The notes: generated from the sequence alone by a model not told the origin. A stretch of DNA of 63,553 nt from Phenylobacterium sp. SCN 70-31 (GCF_001724605.1 NZ_MEEX01000027.1:1-63553), one strand, 5' to 3'; shown: positions 40,671-49,901, counted from the stretch's first letter. Numbers and translations are program-made.

Positions 40671-41354
40671 ATGGCTCAACGCAAGACTCTCCTCATCGTC
40701 GACGACGACCAGGACCTTCGCGGGGCGATCGCAGAGCAGTTGCAGGCCGAGGGTTTCGAGACGCTCGAGGCCCCGACAGCCGGCGATGGCGTCCGCGCCG
40801 CGCGCGAAACCAAGCCCGACCTGATCCTTCTGGACGTGGACCTCCCCGACATGGACGGCCGCGACGCCTGCAAGCGCATGCGCGAGGACGGGGTTCAGGC
40901 GCCAGTGATCATGCTGACCGCGGCGTCCACCGACGAGGACACCGTCCGCGGCCTGGACTCGGGCGCCAGCGACTATGTGACCAAGCCCTACAAGTTCGCC
41001 GTCCTGCTGGCGCGAATCCGCGCCCAGCTCCGCGACTACGAGCATTCCGAGGGCGCCATCTTCCGCCTGGGCGCCTACGAGTTTCGCCCCGCGGCCAAGA
41101 TGCTGATGGACGAACGTGGCCGGAAGATCCGTCTCACCGAGAAGGAGACGAACATCCTGAAGTACCTCTACCGGGCCGGCGAGAAGGCGGTCTCGCGCGA
41201 GGAGCTTCTGGCCGAGGTGTGGGGCTACAACGCCGGCGTCACCACCCACACCCTGGAGACCCACGTCTACCGCCTGCGCCAGAAGATCGAACCCGATCCG
41301 GCCAATGCACGCCTGCTGCTGACCGAGCAGGGCGGCTACCGCCTGGCGCCCTGA
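40671..41354 (+). CDS. OmpR-family response regulator (CenR-like)
   Basis: 227 residues from ATG 40671. The receiver domain (about 5-120) has the acidic pair DDD near residue 11, phospho-Asp in LILLDVDLPDMDGRD (about 55), Thr in MLTAAS and Lys in YVTKPYKF. The winged-helix output domain (about 130-227) has RLTEKETNILKYLYRAGEKAVSREELLAEVWGYNAGVTTHTLETHVYRLRQKIE. The overall sequence resembles the alphaproteobacterial envelope regulator CenR. That assignment is from memory of the family and uncertain, so no symbol is given. No kinase gene is adjacent. Divergent from an L,D-transpeptidase gene, consistent with envelope control. Confidence 0.9.
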   Translation: MAQRKTLLIVDDDQDLRGAIAEQLQAEGFETLEAPTAGDGVRAARETKPDLILLDVDLPDMDGRDACKRMREDGVQAPVIMLTAASTDEDTVRGLDSGASDYVTKPYKFAVLLARIRAQLRDYEHSEGAIFRLGAYEFRPAAKMLMDERGRKIRLTEKETNILKYLYRAGEKAVSREELLAEVWGYNAGVTTHTLETHVYRLRQKIEPDPANARLLLTEQGGYRLAP

Positions 41355-41360
41355 ACGCCG

Positions 41361-42134
41361 CTAACCGCGATCCACGGCGAACGGCGAGAAGGCCTGCTGG
41401 ACCGGCATCAGCTCCAGGGTGTTCACATTGATGTGGGCCGGCAGGCGCAGGACGCTCTCGCACACCAGCGCGATGTCGTCCGCGCTCATGGCGTGGACGC
41501 CGGCGTAGACTTTGCCAGCGGCCCCCTCGTCGCCCTTGAAGCGCACCACCGAGAACTCGGTCTCCGCCATGCCCGGTTCGATGGACGTGACGCGCACCTT
41601 CGTGCCCAGCAGGTCGGCCCGCAAATTCAGCGAGAACTGGCGCACGAAGGCCTTGGTGGCGCCGTACACGTTGCCGCCCGGATAGGGATAGCTGGCCGCC
41701 ACGGACGAGAGGTTGAGCACGTCGCCCCGATTGCGGGCCACCATGCCGGGCAGGATCGCGCGCGTGACCCGCGCCAGGCCCGTCACGTTGGTCGCGATCA
41801 TCGTCTCCCAGTCGGCGAGGTCGGCCTCGTGCGCCCTGCCGAGGCCCAGGGCCAGGCCGGCGTTGTTGTAGAGGATGTCGATGGCGGCGAAGTCGCCCGG
41901 CAAGGTCTCGGCGAAACCCGCCACCTGCGCCGCGTCGGTCACGTCCAGCACCCGCGGCAGGAGCCGGTCGGTCCTAAGATCGGCGACCAGCGCATCGAGA
42001 CGGGCCTGTCGCCGCCCAGTGGCGATCACCCGGGCGCCGCCGGCGATCAGCCGCCGGGCCATCGCCTCGCCGAACCCGGAGGTTGCGCCCGTCACCAGGG
42101 CGATACGGCCTTGGGCCCAGGAAGGATCGCTCAT
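41361..42134 (-). CDS. SDR-family oxidoreductase, YdfG-like
   Basis: 257 residues from ATG 42134. Glycine motif TGATSGFGEAMARRL (about 16-30), basic ATGRRQARLDAL (NADP preference likely), NNAGLALGL, LSSVAASYPYPGGNVYGATKAFVRQ (Ser-Tyr-Lys) and the C-terminal AFSPFAVDRG. The whole resembles NADP-dependent 3-hydroxy acid dehydrogenases (YdfG group). Substrate not established. Confidence 0.88.
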   Translation of the reverse strand: MSDPSWAQGRIALVTGATSGFGEAMARRLIAGGARVIATGRRQARLDALVADLRTDRLLPRVLDVTDAAQVAGFAETLPGDFAAIDILYNNAGLALGLGRAHEADLADWETMIATNVTGLARVTRAILPGMVARNRGDVLNLSSVAASYPYPGGNVYGATKAFVRQFSLNLRADLLGTKVRVTSIEPGMAETEFSVVRFKGDEGAAGKVYAGVHAMSADDIALVCESVLRLPAHINVNTLELMPVQQAFSPFAVDRG

Positions 42135-42223
42135 GCCGTCCCGATAGGCGTCGCGGCCCACGTCATCAAGCGCCGCCGCGCCGACGGTGGACATCGGCCC
42201 GCGCCCGCGTATCGTCGCCGGCC

Positions 42224-42703
42224 ATGTCGTGGGCGCAGCTCTACATGGACGCCGAGATCAAGCCGAACCGCTCCCTGTCCGAGCGCGGGTTCGTGATCCT
42301 CATCTCGTTCATCACCCTGGTGAACGTCGCCTCGGCGATGATCTTCGTGAGTCAGGGCGCGGCCTGGGTGGTCCCCTTCCTCGGCCTGGACGTCCTGGCC
42401 GTGGTGGTCGCCTTCATCGTCAGCTACCGCAGCGGCCAGATCGTGGAGCGAGTCCAGGTCAGCCCCTCGGCGATCCGCGTGACCTGGGAATCGCCCCGGG
42501 CGCAAAGGCTGGTCTGGGAGAGTCCGACCGCCTTCACGCGCCTCACCCTGGAGCGGGACGAGGAAGACCGCGTCATGGGCCTGCGCCTGGCGCTTTCGGG
42601 CCGCGAGACGCCCGTGGCCGCGGCGCTGAGCCCCGGCGAGCGGGGCGAGTTCGCCGAGGCCCTGGAACAGGCCATCCGGCAGGCCCGGCGGCATAGAGGC
42701 TGA
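42224..42703 (+). CDS. DUF2244 family membrane protein
   Basis: 159 residues from ATG 42224. Two transmembrane helices near the N-terminus (FVILISFITLVNVASAMIFVS and VVPFLGLDVLAVVVAFIVSY) after PNRSLSERG, then a soluble domain with ERVQVSPSAIRVTWESPRAQRLVWESPTAFTRL. It matches DUF2244 (PF10003), of unknown function, often near cytochrome oxidase genes, which are not present here. It overlaps nothing and is convergent with the M48 protease gene. Confidence 0.82.
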   Translation: MSWAQLYMDAEIKPNRSLSERGFVILISFITLVNVASAMIFVSQGAAWVVPFLGLDVLAVVVAFIVSYRSGQIVERVQVSPSAIRVTWESPRAQRLVWESPTAFTRLTLERDEEDRVMGLRLALSGRETPVAAALSPGERGEFAEALEQAIRQARRHRG

Positions 42704-42710
42704 CCCGCCC

Positions 42711-43490
42711 TCAGCCTTCGGCCACCACCGCCTTCAGCGCGTCCAGGCGTCGGCCGTCGGCGGGGTGGGTCGAGATCACCTCGGGCGGGCGTGGGCCGCC
42801 GTCGTTGCGGGCCGCCATGCGTTCCCAGAAGCGGATGGCGGCGGCGGGGTCCAGCCCGGCCTTGCGCATCAGCCCCACGCCGACCGCGTCGGCCTCCAGC
42901 TCATGCCGCCGGGAATAGGGCAGGATGACGCCGAACACCGCGCCCATGCCCAGCGCGGCGCCGATCTCGTCGGCCCACTCGCCGCCCTCGCGCGACATCA
43001 GCACCTGGGCCAGGGTGACGCCCGCGTTGACCGCCAGTTCCTGACTCACCCGTTCGGCCGGATGGCGGGCGACGATGTGGCCGATCTCATGGCCCACCAC
43101 CGAGCCCACCTCCTCGTCGTCGCCAGCCAACTCCAGCAGGCCCCTGAAGAACCCCACCCGGCCGTTCGGCAGGACGAACGCGTTCAGTTCGGGGCTGTCC
43201 AGCACGGTGAAACGCCAGTCGAGGTCGGTGCGGCCGGACGCGTCCACGAGCGGGCGCGCGATGCGGGCCAGGCGCGCCTGGACCGCGGGGTCGGCCACCG
43301 GCGGGTGCTTGCCCGCCACCTCGGCCCACGCCTGATCGGCCATCGCCGCGAGCTGGCCGTCGTCGACCAGGACGAGCTGGTTGCGGCCCGTCGTGGCGTT
43401 CTCGGTGCAGGCGGCCAAACCCACGGCCGCCACACCCCAGGCGGAGAGGCCGGCCAGAAAGCCCCGCCGCGACGCGCAGCGGCCGCACAT
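42711..43490 (-). CDS. M48-family metalloprotease, Tat lipoprotein
   Basis: 259 residues. The N-terminus CASRRGFLAGLSAWGVAAVGLAAC combines a twin-arginine motif (SRRGFL) with a lipobox (LAAC), suggesting a periplasmic lipoprotein. The zinc motif HEIGH in VVGHEIGHIVARHPAER lies near residue 130, and the third ligand Glu is in RRHELEADAVGVGLM. It resembles BepA/LoiP-type quality-control proteases and ends in HPADGRRLDALKA. Its ATG overlaps the hslU stop by one base (TGATG). Confidence 0.9.
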   Translation of the reverse strand: MCGRCASRRGFLAGLSAWGVAAVGLAACTENATTGRNQLVLVDDGQLAAMADQAWAEVAGKHPPVADPAVQARLARIARPLVDASGRTDLDWRFTVLDSPELNAFVLPNGRVGFFRGLLELAGDDEEVGSVVGHEIGHIVARHPAERVSQELAVNAGVTLAQVLMSREGGEWADEIGAALGMGAVFGVILPYSRRHELEADAVGVGLMRKAGLDPAAAIRFWERMAARNDGGPRPPEVISTHPADGRRLDALKAVVAEG

Positions 43491-44794
43491 CAGAGGATGA
43501 ACTTCGACAGGTCCGCGTTCTGCGCCAGGCCGCCGATCCGCTCCTGGACGTAGGCCGCATCGATGGCGATGGTCTCGCCGCTTCGGTCGGCGGCGGTGAA
43601 GCTGATCTCTTCCATGACCTTCTCCAGCACCGTCTGCAATCGCCGGGCGCCGATGTTCTCGACCGAGCCGTTCACCGCCACCGCGGCGTCGGCCAGCGCG
43701 TCCACGGCGTCCTCGGTGAACGTCAGCATCACGCCCTCGGTTGCGAGCAGGGCCTGGTGCTGGCGGATCAGATTCGCCTCGGGCTCGCTCAGGATGCGGC
43801 GCATGTCCTCGCGGGTCAGGGCCTTCAGCTCCACCCGGATCGGCAGGCGACCCTGGAGTTCGGGCAACAGGTCCGAGGGTTTGGCCACGTGAAAGGCGCC
43901 CGAGGCGATGAACAGGATGTGGTCGGTCTTGACCGGCCCGTACTTGGTGGAGACGGTCGTCCCCTCGATCAGGGGCAGCAGGTCGCGCTGGACCCCCTCG
44001 CGACTGACGTCGGCGCCGGCGCGGTCCTGCCGGCTGGCCACCTTGTCGATCTCGTCCAGGAAGACGATCCCCTGGCTCGCGGCCAGTTCGAGCGCCTCGG
44101 CGGTGAGGGCGTCCTGGTCCAGGAGCTTGTCGCTCTCCTCGGCGAGCAGCGGGGCGTAGGCGCCCGCGACGGTAGTCTTGTGCGTCTTGGTCCGACCGCC
44201 GAAGGCCTTGCCGAACATGTCGCCGAGATTCAGCATCCCCATCGAGGCGCCGGGCTGGCCGGGAATGTCCATCATCCCCAGCGGCGACGAGGTGTCGGCG
44301 AGTTGAAGCTCAACCTCCTTGTCGTTCAGTTCCCCGGCGCGCAGCTTGCGGCGGAAGCTTTCGCGGGCGGCCGTCGAGCCCGGCCCGGTCAGGGCGTCCA
44401 GGATCCGCTCTTCGGCGGCGGCCTCGGCGCGGGCGCGCACGCCGGCCCGACGCTTGTCGCGCACCATGGCGATGGCGCTCTCGACGAGGTCGCGGACGAT
44501 CTGGTCCACGTCGCGGCCGACATAGCCCACCTCGGTGAACTTCGTGGCCTCCACCTTCAGGAACGGGGCCTGGGCCAGCTTGGCGAGGCGGCGAGCGATC
44601 TCGGTCTTCCCGACGCCGGTCGGGCCGATCATCAGGATGTTCTTGGGGGTGACCTCGTCGCGCAGGTCGTCGGGCACGCGGCGGCGGCGCCAGCGGTTGC
44701 GCAGGGCGACGGCCACGGCCTTTTTGGCCTCGTTTTGGCCGACGATGAAGCGGTCGAGTTCGGAGACGATCTCGCGGGGGGAGAATTCGGTCAT
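43490..44794 (-). CDS. hslU: ATP-dependent protease ATPase subunit HslU
   Basis: 434 residues from ATG 44794. AAA+ unfoldase of the HslUV protease. SPREIVSELDRFIVGQNEAKKAV at the start, Walker A GPTGVGKT (57-64), the GYVGRDVDQIVRDL pore region, Walker B IVFLDEIDKVA, sensor ENIGARRLQTVLEKVMEEISF and the C-terminal docking tail DLSKFIL that inserts into HslV. Encoded 41 bp after hslV. Confidence 0.97.
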   Translation of the reverse strand: MTEFSPREIVSELDRFIVGQNEAKKAVAVALRNRWRRRRVPDDLRDEVTPKNILMIGPTGVGKTEIARRLAKLAQAPFLKVEATKFTEVGYVGRDVDQIVRDLVESAIAMVRDKRRAGVRARAEAAAEERILDALTGPGSTAARESFRRKLRAGELNDKEVELQLADTSSPLGMMDIPGQPGASMGMLNLGDMFGKAFGGRTKTHKTTVAGAYAPLLAEESDKLLDQDALTAEALELAASQGIVFLDEIDKVASRQDRAGADVSREGVQRDLLPLIEGTTVSTKYGPVKTDHILFIASGAFHVAKPSDLLPELQGRLPIRVELKALTREDMRRILSEPEANLIRQHQALLATEGVMLTFTEDAVDALADAAVAVNGSVENIGARRLQTVLEKVMEEISFTAADRSGETIAIDAAYVQERIGGLAQNADLSKFIL

Positions 44795-44835
44795 GTCGGG
44801 CCTCAGATAGTCACGAATCGCGCGCGGCAAGGCGC

Positions 44836-45387
44836 CTACAGCACTTCCACCGTGAGGCTTCCGTTCGTGTAGACGCAGATGTCGGCGGCGATGCCCATGG
44901 CCTTGCGGGCGACGGCCTCGGCGTCCAGGCCGTCCACGTCTACGAGCGCCCGCGCGGCGGCGAGCGCATAGTTGCCGCCCGAGCCGATGGCGGCCACCCC
45001 GTGCTCGGGCTCCAGCACGTCGCCGACGCCCGTGACGGTGAGGATCTGATCCTTGTCGGCTACGATCAGCATGGCCTCCAGCCGACGCAGGTACCGGTCC
45101 GTCCGCCAGTCCTTGGCCAGGTCGACACAGGCGCGGGCCAGTTGGTCCGGATACTGCTCCAGCTTGGCTTCCAGCCGCTCGATCAGCGTGAAGGCGTCGG
45201 CGGTGGAGCCCGCGAAGCCCGCGACGACGCGGCCGCCGGCCAGCTTGCGGACCTTCTTCGCCGTGCCCTTGACGACCGTCTGGCCCATGCTGACCTGGCC
45301 GTCGCCGGCCACGACGGTGCGCCCGTCCTTGCGCACGGCCAGGATGGTGGTGCCGTGCCAATCGGGAAAGGTTGAGGTATTCGACAT
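44836..45387 (-). CDS. hslV: ATP-dependent protease peptidase subunit HslV
   Basis: 183 residues from ATG 45387. The N-terminal-nucleophile threonine is in HGTTILAVRKDG (Thr13). Twelve residues precede it and must be removed, a short propeptide as in other alphaproteobacterial HslV. GGRVVAGFAGSTADAFTLIERLEAKLE and the C-terminal AADICVYTNGSLTVEVL are diagnostic. Forms the dodecameric peptidase chamber with HslU. Confidence 0.96.
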   Translation of the reverse strand: MSNTSTFPDWHGTTILAVRKDGRTVVAGDGQVSMGQTVVKGTAKKVRKLAGGRVVAGFAGSTADAFTLIERLEAKLEQYPDQLARACVDLAKDWRTDRYLRRLEAMLIVADKDQILTVTGVGDVLEPEHGVAAIGSGGNYALAAARALVDVDGLDAEAVARKAMGIAADICVYTNGSLTVEVL

Positions 45388-45441
45388 CGGCGCGATGTGA
45401 GCAGCCGGACCGCGCCGGTCAAGCCGCGCCGGGCCGAAACC

Positions 45442-46182
45442 ATGTCGTTCACCGACGAAGAGATCGAGCGCTACGCCCGTCATCTGGTCCTCCGCGAGGT
45501 GGGCGGCCCGGGACAGCAGCGGCTGAAGGCGGCCCATGTGCTGGTGGTGGGCGCCGGCGGCCTGGGCGCGCCGGTGTCGCTCTATCTGGCGGCCGCCGGC
45601 GTCGGCCGGATCACGCTCGTCGATCCCGACGTGGTGGATCGCTCCAATCTCCAGCGGCAGGTGATCTACGCCGAGGACGACCTGGGTCGGCCCAAGGCGA
45701 CGGCTTCGGCGGCCCGGCTGACGGCCATGAACCCCAACGTCCGCGCCGAGGGCCGGGTCGAGGCGCTGGACGCCGCGAACGCCGATGCGCTCGTGGCCGG
45801 CGTGGACCTGGTGCTGGACGGGACCGACAATTTCGCGGTCCGCTTCGCGGTGAACGCCGCCTGCGTCCGCCGTGGCAAGCCGCTGGTGTCGGGCGCCATC
45901 GGCCGCTGGACCGGACAGGTGGGCGTGTTCGGCCGTCAGCCCTGCTATCGCTGCCTCGTGCCCGAGATCCCGCCGGACGCCGAGACATGCGTGGCCGTGG
46001 GCGTCGTCGGCGCCCTGGCCGGGGTGGTGGGTTCGATGATGGCCCTGGAGGCGATCAAGGTCGTGACCGGCGCGGGGGAGCCGCTGGCCGGCCGGCTCCT
46101 CATCTACGACGCCCTGGCGGGCGAGACGCGCACGGTCCGGATCGCGGGCGACCCGGAGTGCGCGGTGTGCGGCGGCGGGTGA
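45442..46182 (+). CDS. moeB: molybdopterin-synthase adenylyltransferase / ThiF-type E1-like enzyme
   Basis: 246 residues from ATG 45442 (MSFTDEEIERYARHLVLREVG). ATP-binding GAGGLGAPVSLYLAAAGVG (about 38-56), DRSNLQRQV, LDGTDNFAVRF, and zinc-binding cysteines in CYRCLVPE and at the C-terminus CAVCGGG. It adenylates the C-terminus of MoaD or ThiS; which partner is used is not shown by context (no moa or thi genes here), so moeB versus thiF is by overall similarity. No rhodanese domain. Divergent from hslV. Confidence 0.85.
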   Translation: MSFTDEEIERYARHLVLREVGGPGQQRLKAAHVLVVGAGGLGAPVSLYLAAAGVGRITLVDPDVVDRSNLQRQVIYAEDDLGRPKATASAARLTAMNPNVRAEGRVEALDAANADALVAGVDLVLDGTDNFAVRFAVNAACVRRGKPLVSGAIGRWTGQVGVFGRQPCYRCLVPEIPPDAETCVAVGVVGALAGVVGSMMALEAIKVVTGAGEPLAGRLLIYDALAGETRTVRIAGDPECAVCGGG

Positions 46183-46247
46183 CGCCGACGGGCGAAGGGT
46201 CGTGCCGGCCGTTCAATGGTGAGGGCCGTGAGCGCCGAAGGGATTCA

Positions 46248-46331
46248 AACCACGGAAGACACGGAAGAGGATGGCCGGCCGGGCCGCGGCCAATCTCCGG
46301 AACTTCTGTGTCTTCTATGTTTTCCGCGGTT
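46248..46331. repeat. intergenic inverted repeat (imperfect, about 84 bp)
   Basis: Left arm AACCACGGAAGACACGGAA (46248-46266) and right arm TTCTGTGTCTTCTATGTTTT...GCGGTT (46304-46331) are imperfect reverse complements. They sit between convergent moeB and the hydroxyacid dehydrogenase gene. Such arms built from GGAAGACAC units look like a REP/MITE-type element rather than a terminator, as no T-run follows. Confidence 0.6.
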
Positions 46332-46366
46332 CGAGAAGCCAGCGCCTGCGGCGCTGGGCGCAGTCC

Positions 46367-47353
46367 CTACAGCATCTGGGGGATGACGCGGTCGGGCGGG
46401 CGGTGGCCGTCCATCCAGGTCTTGATGTTGATGATGACCTTCTCGCCCATGTCGACCCGGGCCTCGACGGTGGCCGACCCCATGTGCGGCAGGAGCACCG
46501 CGTTGGGCAGCTTCAGGAGCTTGGGATTGATCCGCGGCTCCTGCTCGAACACGTCGAGGCCGGCGCCCGCGATCTTGCCCTGAGCCAGGAGTTCGGTCAG
46601 CGATTCTTCGTCGATCAGGCTGCCCCGGGCGGTGTTGATGACGATCGCGTGAGGCTGAAGCAGTTTCAGCCGGCGGCCCGACAACAGGTGGAAACTGGCC
46701 GGCGTCGCGGGCGCATGCACCGAGACGATGTCCACCCGCGCCAGCATCTGGTCCAGGCTGTCCCAATAGGTCGCCTCCAGCTCGTCCGCGACCAGGTGAC
46801 TGACGGGCTTGCGGTTGTGGTAGTGGATCTGGAGACCGAACGCCTTGGCCCGGCGCGCCACGGCCGAGCCGATGCGCCCCATGCCGACGATCCCCAGGCG
46901 CTTGCCGGTGATTCGCCGCCCCAGCATCCAGGTGGGCGCCCAGCCGGTGAATTCGCCCGCCTGGACCGCGTTGGCGCCTTCGATCACCCGCCGCAGCGTG
47001 GCCATCATCAGGGTCAGCGTCAGATCGGCGGTGTCCTCGGTCAGCACGCCGGGTGTGTTGGTGACGATGATCCCCTTCGCGTTCGCAGCCGCGACGTCGA
47101 TGTGGTCCACGCCGGCGCCGAAGTTGGCGATCAGCTTCAGGTTCTCGCCGGCCTTCTCGATCAGGGCGGAGTCGATCCTGTCGGTGATGGTCGAGGCCAG
47201 CACGTCGCAGCGGCCGACCGCCTCGATCAGCGCCTTTCGGCTCAGAGGCTCGTCCGTGAGGTTGAGTTCGGCGTCGAACAGTTCGCGCATGCGGGTCTCG
47301 ACCGAGTCCGGCAGTTTGCGCGTGACGATGACTTTCGGCTTGCGGGTGGGCAT
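46367..47353 (-). CDS. D-2-hydroxyacid dehydrogenase (glyoxylate/hydroxypyruvate reductase-like)
   Basis: 328 residues. Substrate-binding half with LKLIANFGAGVDHIDVAAANAKGIIVTNTPGVLTEDTADL, and the NAD(P)-binding half with GKRLGIVGMGRIGSAVARRA (GxGxxG) and HNRKPV, whose Arg suggests NADPH. Catalytic Arg, Glu and His lie in INTARGSLIDEE, AGAGLDVFEQEP and LLPHMGSAT. Related to GyaR/GhrB enzymes that reduce glyoxylate or hydroxypyruvate. Specificity is inferred from similarity only. Confidence 0.9.
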   Translation of the reverse strand: MPTRKPKVIVTRKLPDSVETRMRELFDAELNLTDEPLSRKALIEAVGRCDVLASTITDRIDSALIEKAGENLKLIANFGAGVDHIDVAAANAKGIIVTNTPGVLTEDTADLTLTLMMATLRRVIEGANAVQAGEFTGWAPTWMLGRRITGKRLGIVGMGRIGSAVARRAKAFGLQIHYHNRKPVSHLVADELEATYWDSLDQMLARVDIVSVHAPATPASFHLLSGRRLKLLQPHAIVINTARGSLIDEESLTELLAQGKIAGAGLDVFEQEPRINPKLLKLPNAVLLPHMGSATVEARVDMGEKVIINIKTWMDGHRPPDRVIPQML

Positions 47354-47518
47354 GCGCCTACGGGAGAAAGGGCCATGCGCCGCTCGGGCGCGTACGCGGA
47401 TTTGCCGATTCCTTAGCAGGGGGGCCGGTCACGGCCAAGGCGACGCAGGGACAACACCGGTCGGCGGGCGCGACGGGACGGGGCGCGGAGCGGGTCGGCT
47501 GAGAGGTAGGACGAAGGG

Positions 47519-48040
47519 TTGAGTGTCCTGAAGCGAGGGGCGTACCGGCGGGCGGCCTTCCTGGCGACCCTGATCCTGGCGCTGCCGGCCACGGCGCAGG
47601 ACGCCCGGCCGCGGCAGACGCCATCGGGCTATCCCGTTCCCCGCTACGTCACGCTGAAGTTTGGCGAGGTGAACGCCCGGGCCGGGCCAGGCGACGACCA
47701 CCGGCTGCTGTGGGTCTACCGCACGCGCGGCCTGCCGGTTCAGGTGGTGGCCGAGACCAGCGACTGGCGGCGGGTCTGCGATCCCGAGGGCGGAAAGGCC
47801 TGGGTGCACAAGCGCGTGACCGACGGCCGCCGGGCGGTGATCAACCTGGGGTCCCGTCCTCAGCCCCTCTTGCGCAAGCCCCGCACGGGCGCCGAGACGG
47901 CGGCGTTCCTGGGGGCGCGCGCGCTGGCCTCCCTGGACCGCTGCGACAAGGGCTGGTGCCGTGTGAAGGCGGATCGCGCGACCGGCTGGGTGCGCCAGGG
48001 CGCGCTGTGGGGAACGACGGACACCCCGCAATGCCGTTGA
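47519..48040 (+). CDS. SH3-domain (SH3_4) periplasmic protein
   Basis: 173 residues with TTG start 47519. Signal peptide (AAFLATLILALPATAQ), then a bacterial SH3-like domain: YVTLKFGEVNARAGPGDDHRLLWVYRTRGLPVQVVAETSDWRRVCDPEGGKAWVHKRV. A second half repeat is seen in VINLGSRPQPLLRKPRTGAETAAFLGARALASLDRCDKGWCRVKADRATGWVRQGALWG. Probably binds peptidoglycan or peptides in the periplasm; function not established. Common next to the D-2-hydroxyacid dehydrogenase gene in alphaproteobacteria. Confidence 0.85.
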   Translation: MSVLKRGAYRRAAFLATLILALPATAQDARPRQTPSGYPVPRYVTLKFGEVNARAGPGDDHRLLWVYRTRGLPVQVVAETSDWRRVCDPEGGKAWVHKRVTDGRRAVINLGSRPQPLLRKPRTGAETAAFLGARALASLDRCDKGWCRVKADRATGWVRQGALWGTTDTPQCR

Positions 48041-48097
48041 GGCCCCGTACGTCAACGTGCTAGGCCCGGCCCCTTCGGAATCTAAAGGCTCCTTCGA

Positions 48098-48625
48098 ATG
48101 ACCGACGCGGCGAACCGGCCCTCCAGCTTCACGCGCGACGAGCTTCTGGCCTGCGGGCGCGGCGAGATGTTCGGACCGGGCAATGCGCAGCTCCCGGCTC
48201 CCCCGATGCTGATGTTCGACCGCATCGTCGAGATCAACGCCACGGGCGGCGCGCATGGCAAGGGCCATGTCGAGGCCGAACTGGATATCGCCCGCGACCT
48301 CTGGTTCTTCGACTGCCACTTCATCGGCGACCCGGTGATGCCCGGCTGCCTGGGCCTGGACGCCATGTGGCAGCTCGTGGGCTTCTTCCTGGGCTGGAGC
48401 GGCGCGCCGGGCCGCGGTCGCGCGCTGGGCGTGGGCGAGGTGAAGTTCACCGGCCAGGTGACGCCGGCCGTCCAGAAGGTGGTCTACAAGATCGACCTCA
48501 AGCGGGTGATCCTGCGCAAGCTGGTGATGGGCGTGGGCGACGGGGTTCTCCTCGCCGACGGCAAACCCATCTATGAGGCGAAGGACCTGCGCGTGGGCCT
48601 GTTCAAACCCGAAGACCTGGCGTGA
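48098..48625 (+). CDS. fabA: 3-hydroxyacyl-[ACP] dehydratase/isomerase FabA
   Basis: 175 residues. Dehydrates 3-hydroxydecanoyl-ACP and isomerises trans-2 to cis-3-decenoyl-ACP, the branch point to unsaturated fatty acids. The catalytic His is in FFDCHFIGDPVMPGCLGLDAMWQLVGFFLGW (His near residue 74), followed by the Asp helix. GVGEVKFTGQVTP and the VLLADGKPIYEAKDLRVGLF tail are typical. First of fabA-fabB-(small ORF)-fabI. Confidence 0.96.
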   Translation: MTDAANRPSSFTRDELLACGRGEMFGPGNAQLPAPPMLMFDRIVEINATGGAHGKGHVEAELDIARDLWFFDCHFIGDPVMPGCLGLDAMWQLVGFFLGWSGAPGRGRALGVGEVKFTGQVTPAVQKVVYKIDLKRVILRKLVMGVGDGVLLADGKPIYEAKDLRVGLFKPEDLA

Positions 48626-48660
48626 CGACGGCCAGGCGAGAGTTCGGAGGAGACTGACGG

Positions 48661-49866
48661 ATGCGTCGCGTCGCCGTCACCGGGATGGGAATCGTCTCGT
48701 CCATCGGCAACAACACCAATGAGGTCCTGGCGTCCCTGCGCGAGGCGAAGTCGGGCGTCACCGCGGCGCCCGAGTACGCCGAGCTGGGCTTCCGCTGCCA
48801 GGTCCATGCGCCGCCGCGCCTGGATTGGGAGACGATGGTCGACCGCCGCGCCGCCCGGTTTCTGGCCCAGGGCACGGCTTTCGGCCACATCGCCATGGAG
48901 CAGGCGATCGCCGACTCCGGGCTGGAAGATTCCGAGGTCAGCCACGAGCGCACCGGGCTGATCGTGGGGTCGGGCGGGCCGTCTACCAAGGCGATCGTCG
49001 AGGCCGCCGCCATCGCCCGGGAGAAAGGGCCCAAGCGGGTCGGCCCGTTCGCGGTGCCCAAGGCCATGAGTTCGGGCGCGTCGGCCACCCTGGCCACCTG
49101 GTTCAAGATCCGCGGCCTGAACTTCTCCATCAGCTCGGCCTGCGCTACCTCGACCCACTGCATCGGCACGGCCTACGAGCAGATCCTGATGGGCAAGCAG
49201 GACGTGGTGTTCGCCGGCGGGACCGAGGAACTGGACTGGACCCTGTCGGTCCTGTTCGACGCCATGGGCGCCATGAGCGCGAAGTTCAACGACCGGCCCG
49301 AGGTCGCCAGCCGGGCCTACGACGTCGACCGCGACGGCTTCGTGATCGCCGGCGGCGCCGGCGTCCTCGTGCTGGAGGAGATGGAGCGGGCCAGGGCGCG
49401 AGGTGCGAAGATTTACGGCGAGATCGTGGGCTACGCGGCGAATTCCGACGGCTTCGACATGGTGGCCCCGTCCGGCGAGGGCGCGGCGCGCTGCATGCGC
49501 CTGGCCAATCCCGAGGGCCGGGCCATCGACTACCTGAATCCGCACGGCACGGGCACGCCGGTGGGCGACGTCAAGGAGATGGAGGCCGTCCGCGCCGTGT
49601 TCGGCGACAAGGCGCCGCTGATCTCGTCCACCAAGTCGCTGACCGGCCACAGCCTCGGCGCGGCCGGCGTGCAGGAGGCGATCTATTCGCTGCTGATGCT
49701 GAACAACGGCTTCGTGGCCGAGAGCGCCCACATCGAGAACCTGGACCCCGCCTTCGCCGACATGCCCATCGTGCGCGAGCGGCTGGACCGTCCGCTGGAG
49801 ACGGTGATGAGCAACAGCTTCGGGTTCGGCGGCACGAACGGCTGCCTGGTGATGGCCCGCGCCTGA
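48661..49866 (+). CDS. fabB: beta-ketoacyl-ACP synthase I
   Basis: 401 residues. Elongates cis-3-decenoyl-ACP in unsaturated fatty acid synthesis. Active-site Cys in ISSACATSTHCIG (near residue 163), His pairs in LNPHGTGTPVGDV and TKSLTGHSLGAAGVQE, and the C-terminal NSFGFGGTNGCLVM. ATG follows GGAGGAGACTGACGG, 35 bp after fabA. Confidence 0.96.
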   Translation: MRRVAVTGMGIVSSIGNNTNEVLASLREAKSGVTAAPEYAELGFRCQVHAPPRLDWETMVDRRAARFLAQGTAFGHIAMEQAIADSGLEDSEVSHERTGLIVGSGGPSTKAIVEAAAIAREKGPKRVGPFAVPKAMSSGASATLATWFKIRGLNFSISSACATSTHCIGTAYEQILMGKQDVVFAGGTEELDWTLSVLFDAMGAMSAKFNDRPEVASRAYDVDRDGFVIAGGAGVLVLEEMERARARGAKIYGEIVGYAANSDGFDMVAPSGEGAARCMRLANPEGRAIDYLNPHGTGTPVGDVKEMEAVRAVFGDKAPLISSTKSLTGHSLGAAGVQEAIYSLLMLNNGFVAESAHIENLDPAFADMPIVRERLDRPLETVMSNSFGFGGTNGCLVMARA

Positions 49867-49901
49867 TGGCGGGGCGGGCCTGATGGCGGGGGCCTGATCC
49901 C

